Part shown: positions 1-5,054 of the stretch, piece by piece | How the letters are laid out: each line of letters starts with the position of its first letter | Numbering within the stretch: position 1 is the stretch's first letter | DNA from: Alphaproteobacteria bacterium | GTDB lineage: Bacteria; Pseudomonadota; Alphaproteobacteria; Rickettsiales; UBA1997 | Assembly (NCBI GenBank): GCA_016869695.1 | Contig: VGDN01000071.1 | Coordinates: forward strand, 1 to 6,188 | Length of the DNA stretch: 6,188 nt | Direction: 5' to 3' | Position numbers and translations under genes: made by a program | The notes under the pieces: model-generated | Databases searched by the model: none | What the model saw: the letters and a program-made list of their open reading frames with translations, nothing else | What the model was told of the DNA's origin: nothing

Positions 1-2
1 CT

Positions 3-986
3 GAAAGAGCAGCAGATTTATGTAAGGTAGATTTGACCACAAAAGCAGTAGCAGAGCTGCCAGATCTGCAAGGAAAAATTGGCAGCTTTTATGCCTTTAA
101 GCAGCAGGAAGATAAAAAAATCATCGCCGCGATTTACGAACATTATTTGCCACTTGGGCCAAACTCCGATCTGCCGCAAACCGCATTAGGGACTACGCTT
201 TCAATCGCTGACAAGATCGACGCGATTGTTGGGTTCTTCTTGGCTGATGAGAAACCGACTAGCTCGCGCGATCCATATGCGCTACGCCGTGCTGCTCTAG
301 GTATTATCCGCATCGGCCTTGCGCACAACATAGCTTTTCCGATTCGCGTGTTGGTTGAGAAATCCCTGTCATCTTATCGTACAAAATTATCGAAGGGGGC
401 AAGGATTGGGTTGATCGAGGAGGTAATCAAGTTTGTGGTTGAGCGCCTAAAAATTTATCTCAGAGAGAATGAAAAGCTTGGCGCTGATGTTGTGAATCTG
501 GTGATTAATCAATATATCTCGGACCTAGAGCGGCATAAGTTGGTGGATATTTTGTATCTCGCTAGAAAGACCAAGTTTCTCCATGATTTTGTGAATGATG
601 TAAAATATCAGAACCTGATCTTGCTCTATAAAAGATCGACAAACATCTTGGCGATTGAGGAGAATAAGGATGGCAGGAGCTACAGTGGAAAGCCGTCGCG
701 TTTGGCATTAAAGAGTAAGTATGAGTCAGTACTTTATCGTTGCATCAAACAGATCAGCACTGATTTTCGTAAGCTGATCAGGAAGAGAGAGTTTGTTTCA
801 GCTTTTAGTTTACTGGATATTTTGGAGTTACCACTCACCAATTTCTTTGCGAATATTTTGGTGAATGATGAAAATAAAGATGCTCGTGAGAACAGACTAC
901 TACTGCTTTCAATGATTCGTGACTTGTTCAATGAAGTTGGTGATTTGTCGCGAGTGGAGATGGTAAGCAACCCCAATAACGCTTAA
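3..986 (+). CDS. glyS: Glycyl-tRNA synthetase beta subunit, C-terminal part (5' partial)
   Basis: This is the C-terminal 327 residues of the beta subunit of the bacterial alpha2beta2 glycyl-tRNA synthetase, which works in the cytoplasm with GlyQ to attach glycine to tRNA-Gly; the beta subunit chiefly binds the tRNA. The frame is open from base 3 and family-like sequence (ERAADLCKVDL) precedes the TTG at 33, so that TTG is an internal Leu codon and the gene begins outside the window. Full-length GlyS is about 690 residues. Visible signatures are the LQGKIGSFYA segment (about 72-101), SIADKIDAIVGFF (about 198-242), which belongs to the HD-like domain, and RDPYALRRAALGIIRI at 267-314, highly diagnostic of GlyS. 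The last 120 or so residues match the helical anticodon-binding (DALR-like) domain and end with the typical RENRLLLLSMIRDLF segment before TAA at 984-986. No frameshift is seen. Presence of separate beta subunit implies a glyQ gene just upstream, which is inference. Confidence 0.96.
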   Translation, partial: ERAADLCKVDLTTKAVAELPDLQGKIGSFYAFKQQEDKKIIAAIYEHYLPLGPNSDLPQTALGTTLSIADKIDAIVGFFLADEKPTSSRDPYALRRAALGIIRIGLAHNIAFPIRVLVEKSLSSYRTKLSKGARIGLIEEVIKFVVERLKIYLRENEKLGADVVNLVINQYISDLERHKLVDILYLARKTKFLHDFVNDVKYQNLILLYKRSTNILAIEENKDGRSYSGKPSRLALKSKYESVLYRCIKQISTDFRKLIRKREFVSAFSLLDILELPLTNFFANILVNDENKDARENRLLLLSMIRDLFNEVGDLSRVEMVSNPNNA

Positions 987-1066
987 GAGCTACCACCTTG
1001 TCCTCACTCTTTCTAGTGCAAACCCAACTCGTCATTCCAGACCTAGATTTTCTTGGATGTGCTAGT

Positions 1067-2503
1067 TTACTTTTTTGTATTTTGTACCAACGCCCATCCC
1101 ATGTGGTACGGTGCATCATTTGGATGATTAATAAAAGGCAAGAGAAGCGGTGGCTGAGTTTCGATTCTAGCTTTGAGTTTGTGACGAAATCTTCCCGGCA
1201 AATCATCTCCTTCAAACTTCGCATTCCAAAAAATCATACCACCTTCATGCTCAAGTTGGTCTAAGAATTTTTCCGAATATTGGTGACGTTCAAGGTTTGG
1301 TAAAGCATGCGGGCGTTGAGTGGAGAAGAAGTTCATATTTCCCGTTAACCACTGATCACCGACAACAATCTGCAGCGGATGGTTAGAATGTTTTTGCCAG
1401 AGCTCATTAACTTTCCCAACCTGTAGCCTGCCGTCGAAATGCCCGTATTTATTGAGTCGAAGCATGTTGTTAGCAGTGAAAGCTGTGACAGCAATCAGGA
1501 AAATTACTGCGCAGCTTGTGTAAAATTTTGGTGAAATTTTTTGCGGCGGAAAAAAGCAAAACAGACCAATGCCGAACCAGCTCCACAACACCGATCCCCA
1601 CATATCTTTCAGCGTTATGCCAGCTAATAGTGAAGGAGCTAACGTCAGTAAAAACGGCATCACGCCGACAAAAAATAAAAAATTATTTTCGTATTTGATG
1701 TGTCGCGCGCGAGTGGTTGTGAAGAAAAATACAATGGTTGGAAGCAATAACACCAAGGCTTGAGAGCAAGTGAATAAAAACGGATTAAGGAGATGATTGT
1801 AGAGATGATGTTCTTCGCTGGCAGTGCGTTTGCTCAAATAAGTGAAGCTTACAAAATCATTTTCAATCAACCAAAGAATATGTGGCGAAAGCAGAGCCAA
1901 AAATAGTCCAGCGGCGATGTAGGGATGAGGAGTTTGTAAAATTTTTCGTAAGTTTTTGTCATAAAAAAACAGCGGACTAATCGCGGCGATGAGGATGAGG
2001 GCGTAGTATTTCGCTAGAGCTGCAAGGGCGCAGAGACCTGCAAAGATCAGCCAGTTTTGTAGATTTGAATTGTGCGTGATGCGCCAAGCATAAAGCGTAA
2101 CCCACGGCCAGAGAGCGAGTAGAGCGATATTGGCGTTAAATTCGACTGAGGTGAAGTTGTAATAGTAGATGCATTCAAGCAGCAAAACCGCGGCTAGAGC
2201 CTGTTTTGGTGAAAGAATTTCCTTAGCGAGCTGCCAAGTAGCGATGAAGGCAGAAGCTACGCAGAGTTGAGCTAGCAGGTAGAACGCCCAGATTTGTTGC
2301 GGAAAAATTTTCATCATTACTTCGGCTAGCCAGGCGGAGAGGGGAGGGTGTTTGTCGTAACCCATTTGCCATTCAAACCCCCAAGCAACAGCTTCCGCGG
2401 TATCTAACGGAATATTATAGTGAAGCAGGCTGGGCAGCAAAGTCCAAAGCAAAACATGTAAAACTGTAAAACTGTAAAATAGGTATTCTTCCTTGTGCTT
2501 CAT
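1067..2503 (-). CDS. Polytopic membrane glycosyltransferase, ArnT/PMT-like (GT39/GT83-type)
   Basis: This 478-residue membrane protein resembles the GT-C glycosyltransferases that take a sugar from a polyprenyl-phosphate carrier on the outer face of the inner membrane. The first external loop, right after membrane segment 1 (about 8-30), carries LDTAEAVAWG with D34 and E37, the acidic pair expected for catalysis, followed by GYDKHPPLSAWLAE at 48-61, a hallmark of this family. About ten further hydrophobic segments are visible (roughly 71-93, 100-117, 121-139, 150-180, 195-213, 241-262, 276-294, 303-318, 328-345). A soluble tail of about 130 residues follows, likely periplasmic as in ArnT. E. 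coli ArnT is about 550 residues, so this protein is shorter. The ATG at 2503 lies 12 bp after the recG stop with no clear Shine-Dalgarno, which suggests translation coupled to recG. The acceptor (lipid A, another glycan or protein) cannot be read from the sequence; no polymyxin-resistance operon genes are nearby. Confidence 0.88.
   Translation of the reverse strand: MKHKEEYLFYSFTVLHVLLWTLLPSLLHYNIPLDTAEAVAWGFEWQMGYDKHPPLSAWLAEVMMKIFPQQIWAFYLLAQLCVASAFIATWQLAKEILSPKQALAAVLLLECIYYYNFTSVEFNANIALLALWPWVTLYAWRITHNSNLQNWLIFAGLCALAALAKYYALILIAAISPLFFYDKNLRKILQTPHPYIAAGLFLALLSPHILWLIENDFVSFTYLSKRTASEEHHLYNHLLNPFLFTCSQALVLLLPTIVFFFTTTRARHIKYENNFLFFVGVMPFLLTLAPSLLAGITLKDMWGSVLWSWFGIGLFCFFPPQKISPKFYTSCAVIFLIAVTAFTANNMLRLNKYGHFDGRLQVGKVNELWQKHSNHPLQIVVGDQWLTGNMNFFSTQRPHALPNLERHQYSEKFLDQLEHEGGMIFWNAKFEGDDLPGRFRHKLKARIETQPPLLLPFINHPNDAPYHMGWALVQNTKK
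2458..2481. repeat. Octamer tandem repeat at the start of the glycosyltransferase gene
   Basis: The plus strand shows GTAAAACT twice in perfect tandem (2458-2465 and 2466-2473), then a third unit GTAAAATA matching six of eight bases (2474-2481). The array lies inside the first coding codons of the minus-strand glycosyltransferase and encodes part of the hydrophobic run of membrane segment 1 (residues about 8-15). Because eight is not a multiple of three, gain or loss of one unit would shift the frame. It is short enough that chance cannot be excluded. Confidence 0.5.
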
Positions 2504-2515
2504 GTGAGAGTAAGA

Positions 2516-4555
2516 TTAAGAATAGGTTCTGAGACATTCGTCGTAATCGAAGAGTTGGAGCAGGAGTTGATGTTTTCGCTCTTTTAATCCCAGGTCTTGT
2601 TGTAAGATCAACCGCGCTTCATTTCGTGCCGATGCAAGTAAATCAACGTCACAAGCAAGATCAGCGATTTTAAATTCTGGAAAGCCACTTTGTTTGGTAC
2701 CAAGCAAATCACCGCTGCCACGCATTTTTAGATCTTCTTCGGCGATCACAAATCCATCATCAGATTGGCGTAGGATGTTGAGTCGAGCGCGTCCATTCGC
2801 TCCAATTCTTTCGCCGTAAAGTAAAATGCAGAAAGATTTTTTGTCTAAGCGACCAACTCTTCCGCGTAATTGATGTAGTTGTGACAAACCAAAATTTTCC
2901 GCATTTTCGATGAGTATTATGGTTGCATCAGGCACATCAATTCCAACTTCAATCACCGTCGTTGCAACCATGATTTGCAGGGTTCCATGCACAAACTCAT
3001 TCATCACTTTTTCTTTCTCTTTCTCACTCATTTTGCCGTGTAGTAAGCCAGTTTTTTCAGTGCCGAAAATCTTGCTCAGCTCGGCATATTTTTCTTTTGC
3101 CGCCACTAATTCCATCTCGTCATCCCAATTGATCACTGGACAAATCCAGTAAATCTTCTCCTCACGCAAGACCGCGCGTTTTATGGCTTCATGCACCTCA
3201 TCAGTTTTATTTGCCGACATGATCAGAGTCTCGATTTTTTGCCTATTTCTTGGTTTTTCATCGAGGATCGAGATGTCTATGTCGCCATAAAGAGCCATCA
3301 TCAGACTGCGCGGAATGGGCGTTGCGCTCATTAGTAGCAAATCAACATCAGCCCCTTTTTCGACGAGCTTCAAGCGTTGCATTACGCCAAAACGATGTTG
3401 CTCATCAATGATCGCCAAGCCAAGATTCTGGAATTTTATATCATCCTCTAAAGCCGCATGGGTACTGATCAGAATGTTGATTTTGCCTTCGACTAATTCG
3501 GTCAAGATTTTTGCTTTTTGTCTTTTGGTAGTGGCGGAAGTGAGGAGTGTGGTCTTGATGTTGTAGTCGTGAAGAAAGCGTTGGAAGTAGGCCAAATGCT
3601 GCTTTGCCAGTACTGTAGTCGGGGCAATTAGACAGACCTGTCTGTTTTGCGAAATAGTGGCAAGACAGGCAGCGATTGCCACGATCGTCTTTCCACTACC
3701 CACATCCCCCTGCAAAAGTCGTAGCATTTTTTTGTCAGAAAAAATTTCTGACTCGATTTCGGATGTAGCGCGCAGCTGCGCGGATGTTGGTTGGAATGGC
3801 AATGAAGAAAAAAAATTCAGTGCCGAGTGCGAAGTGTTCAGTGCCCAGGGTTTTTTATTTTTTGAGGATTTTTTTGCCAACGACACTGCGATTTGCCAAG
3901 CTAGCAGTTCCTTACTGGCTAAATATTTTCGCGCTGACTCCGCATCTCCTTCCTGTTGGTAATGTAGGATCTTCAAGGCTTCGCAGAGTTTACCGGCTGG
4001 AAGTTTGGCAAGAATTTCCGAGATTTTCTTGCGTAAGAAATTCTGCGTGATGCCGGCAATCAGCGGATAAACCACATTCTGCTTCGGTAGTTCATTTATG
4101 CGATTCGCTGGCAATATTTCTTGCGGATGGGTGATTTGATTTTCCGAGGAAAAACGCTGCAAATGCCCGAGAACAGCGATCTCACGTCCGATCTGCATTT
4201 TAGAAATCTGACTCGGGAAAATTTTGAAGAAGGAGAGAGAAACGTAACCAGTGGGGTTGTAGCAGATGATTTTGTAAGGCTGTCGATTGGTCTGCGGCTT
4301 GATATGACTTTCAACCTTTAGCTTGATGGCAATCAACTGATCATTTTGCACTTCAAATAATCGCGGACAAAAAGCGATCGACTCAATCCTAACTGGCTTA
4401 TGTAGTAGCAGTGAGAAAATTTTATTTTGGCCAACGAGTTTGGTGAGGGATTTGGTGAGAGAGGGGCCGACGCCGCGGAGTGAGGAGAGGGGAGAGAGGA
4501 GCAAATTTTTGATTTTAGATTTTAGATTTTTGATTGGACGCAAATCCAAAATCAA
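2516..4555 (-). CDS. recG: ATP-dependent DNA helicase RecG
   Basis: RecG is a superfamily 2 double-strand DNA translocase that remodels stalled replication forks and branch-migrates Holliday junctions. The 679-residue product is close to the usual length (E. coli 693). Order of parts: an N-terminal wedge/OB-fold region (about 20-160, beginning with the family PLSSLRGVG at 22-30), a linker (about 225-250), helicase domain 1 with Walker A GDVGSGKT at 283-290, the DEQH box at 384-387 and SATPIPR at 410-416, helicase domain 2 with LLHGKM at 504-509, TTVIEVGIDVPDA at 532-544 and QLHQLRGRVGR at 559-569, and the C-terminal RecG block DGFVIAEEDLKMRGSGDLLG at 600-619. All catalytic motifs are intact. 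The start is uncertain. The outermost start is TTG at 4555, inside a repeat hairpin; other in-frame TTGs are at 4549, 4543 and 4504, the last one immediately after the hairpin. The first 17 residues (Lys/Leu/Ile-rich) are encoded by repeat DNA and may not be translated. The gene sits 23 bp after smpB and 12 bp before the glycosyltransferase, probably in one operon. Confidence 0.97.
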   Translation of the reverse strand: MILDLRPIKNLKSKIKNLLLSPLSSLRGVGPSLTKSLTKLVGQNKIFSLLLHKPVRIESIAFCPRLFEVQNDQLIAIKLKVESHIKPQTNRQPYKIICYNPTGYVSLSFFKIFPSQISKMQIGREIAVLGHLQRFSSENQITHPQEILPANRINELPKQNVVYPLIAGITQNFLRKKISEILAKLPAGKLCEALKILHYQQEGDAESARKYLASKELLAWQIAVSLAKKSSKNKKPWALNTSHSALNFFSSLPFQPTSAQLRATSEIESEIFSDKKMLRLLQGDVGSGKTIVAIAACLATISQNRQVCLIAPTTVLAKQHLAYFQRFLHDYNIKTTLLTSATTKRQKAKILTELVEGKINILISTHAALEDDIKFQNLGLAIIDEQHRFGVMQRLKLVEKGADVDLLLMSATPIPRSLMMALYGDIDISILDEKPRNRQKIETLIMSANKTDEVHEAIKRAVLREEKIYWICPVINWDDEMELVAAKEKYAELSKIFGTEKTGLLHGKMSEKEKEKVMNEFVHGTLQIMVATTVIEVGIDVPDATIILIENAENFGLSQLHQLRGRVGRLDKKSFCILLYGERIGANGRARLNILRQSDDGFVIAEEDLKMRGSGDLLGTKQSGFPEFKIADLACDVDLLASARNEARLILQQDLGLKERKHQLLLQLFDYDECLRTYS
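3817..3844. repeat. Heptamer tandem repeat in the recG inter-domain linker
   Basis: Four head-to-tail 7-bp units fill 3817-3844. On the plus strand all share AGTG at unit positions 3-6, with consensus NNAGTGY; the first and fourth units are identical (TCAGTGC). A degenerate fifth unit (4 of 7 bases) may follow at 3845-3851. On the minus strand the array encodes RecG residues 238-247 (ALNTSHSALN), in the variable linker just before helicase domain 1. The period of 7 matches the unrelated heptamer at the recG 5' end. Confidence 0.6.
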
Positions 4556-4573
4556 AAATCAAAAATCAAAAAT
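4505..4573. repeat. Long inverted repeat built of AAAAATC heptamers, smpB-recG junction
   Basis: Left arm 4505-4535 and right arm 4543-4573 are reverse complements over 31 positions with three mismatches (4517/4561, 4524/4554, 4531/4547), giving 28 base pairs around a 7-base loop, GGACGCA, at 4536-4542. Each arm is itself a tandem array of a 7-bp unit: GATTTTA/GATTTTT on the left, and AAAATC followed by three AAAAATC on the right. In the minus-strand transcript the hairpin would begin six bases after the smpB stop codon and end directly before the TTG at 4504. It covers the first 17 codons of the longest recG frame. No T-run follows on the minus strand, so a classical intrinsic terminator is not supported. 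A dispersed repeat insertion or an RNA stability or translation-control element are the likelier roles, both inferred. Confidence 0.85.
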
Positions 4574-4578
4574 CCTAA

Positions 4579-5013
4579 TCATTCTTCACCTCTTTGTTTT
4601 CTTCGATTCTCATCCTTTTTCTTAATCGTCTCGCGCTTGTCGTAGAGCTTCTTGCCATGGCCAAGACCGATGATGATTTTGGCGAAGTTTTTTTTGTTGA
4701 AGTAGATTTTGATTGGTACGCAGGTGCAGCCTTTTTCTTGTATCCTGCCCAGGACTTTGTTCAGCTGATTTTTGTGGAGTAAGATTTTGCGCGGACGGCG
4801 CGGATCATGGTTGAAGCGGTTTGCTGCTTTATATTCGCTGATGGTGGCATTGACCAAAAATAACTCACCCTTCACTTCTGTAATATAACTTTCTGAGATG
4901 CTCGCCTTGCCATCGCGTAGCGACTTAACTTCACTGCCAAGCAGTACCAATCCAGCCTCAAGCTCTTCTTTGATCTCGTAATTAAAATGTGCTTTGCGAT
5001 TTAGAATCTGCAT
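4579..5013 (-). CDS. smpB: SsrA-binding protein SmpB
   Basis: SmpB binds tmRNA (SsrA) and delivers it to ribosomes stalled on mRNAs lacking a stop codon, so that the unfinished protein is tagged for degradation. The 144-residue product is slightly shorter than the common 150-160 because it begins directly at the conserved core. Diagnostic segments are NRKAHFNYEI (5-14), GSEVKSLRDGKASI (26-39), the tmRNA-binding stretch NRFNHDPRRPRKILLH (65-80), YFN (104-106), and the C-terminal GKKLYDKRETIKKKD (120-134). The Lys/Arg-rich tail is the part that enters the empty mRNA channel. The ATG at 5013 is the first start after an in-frame TGA and places the conserved N-terminus correctly, but no Shine-Dalgarno sequence precedes it (ACAACAACTAAAA). 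The FNHDPRRPRK and DKRET wording resembles alphaproteobacterial SmpB. It heads the presumed smpB-recG-glycosyltransferase unit and is divergent from the gene at 5055. Confidence 0.97.
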   Translation of the reverse strand: MQILNRKAHFNYEIKEELEAGLVLLGSEVKSLRDGKASISESYITEVKGELFLVNATISEYKAANRFNHDPRRPRKILLHKNQLNKVLGRIQEKGCTCVPIKIYFNKKNFAKIIIGLGHGKKLYDKRETIKKKDENRRKQRGEE

Positions 5014-5054
5014 TTTTAGTTGTTGTAATCACTTAACTTTACTCAACCTAAGAT
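5014..5054. promoter_or_regulatory. Divergent intergenic gap between smpB and the kinase-like gene
   Basis: These 41 bases lie between two divergent start codons, so signals for both transcripts are expected here or just inside the flanking genes. The stretch is AT-rich, but I cannot assign a convincing -35/-10 pair on either strand: TTGCGA (4994-4999) and TTGTTG (5020-5025) have no good -10 partner at normal spacing. No strong ribosome binding site is visible toward either gene. The role is inferred from gene arrangement alone. Confidence 0.35.

Noticed and set aside
33..35. TTG as the start of a 317-residue protein
   Set aside because: The frame is open to the window edge and upstream residues (ERAADLCKVDL) fit GlyS, so this is an internal codon of a 5'-truncated gene.
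1013..1078. Intrinsic terminator for glyS (CTAG arms followed by a T-rich stretch)
   Set aside because: The arms pair over only eight bases with two wobbles, the loop is long and the T-run is interrupted; not strong enough to annotate.
928..1264. Overlapping reading frames on both strands around the glyS end
   Set aside because: They overlap the glyS and glycosyltransferase coding regions, have no family resemblance and read as shadows.
4477..4501. Purine-rich GA tract on the plus strand
   Set aside because: It encodes the conserved SPLSSL start of RecG on the other strand; no tandem period or mirror symmetry strong enough to call.
4505..4573. Intrinsic terminator after smpB
   Set aside because: The stem is almost pure A/T and is followed on the minus strand by a C/T mixed tract, not a T-run, and recG continues directly downstream.
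4440..4625. Small plus-strand reading frame with a Lys/Ser/Ile repeat product
   Set aside because: It is the translation of the heptamer repeats and lies antisense to recG and smpB; nothing supports it as a gene.
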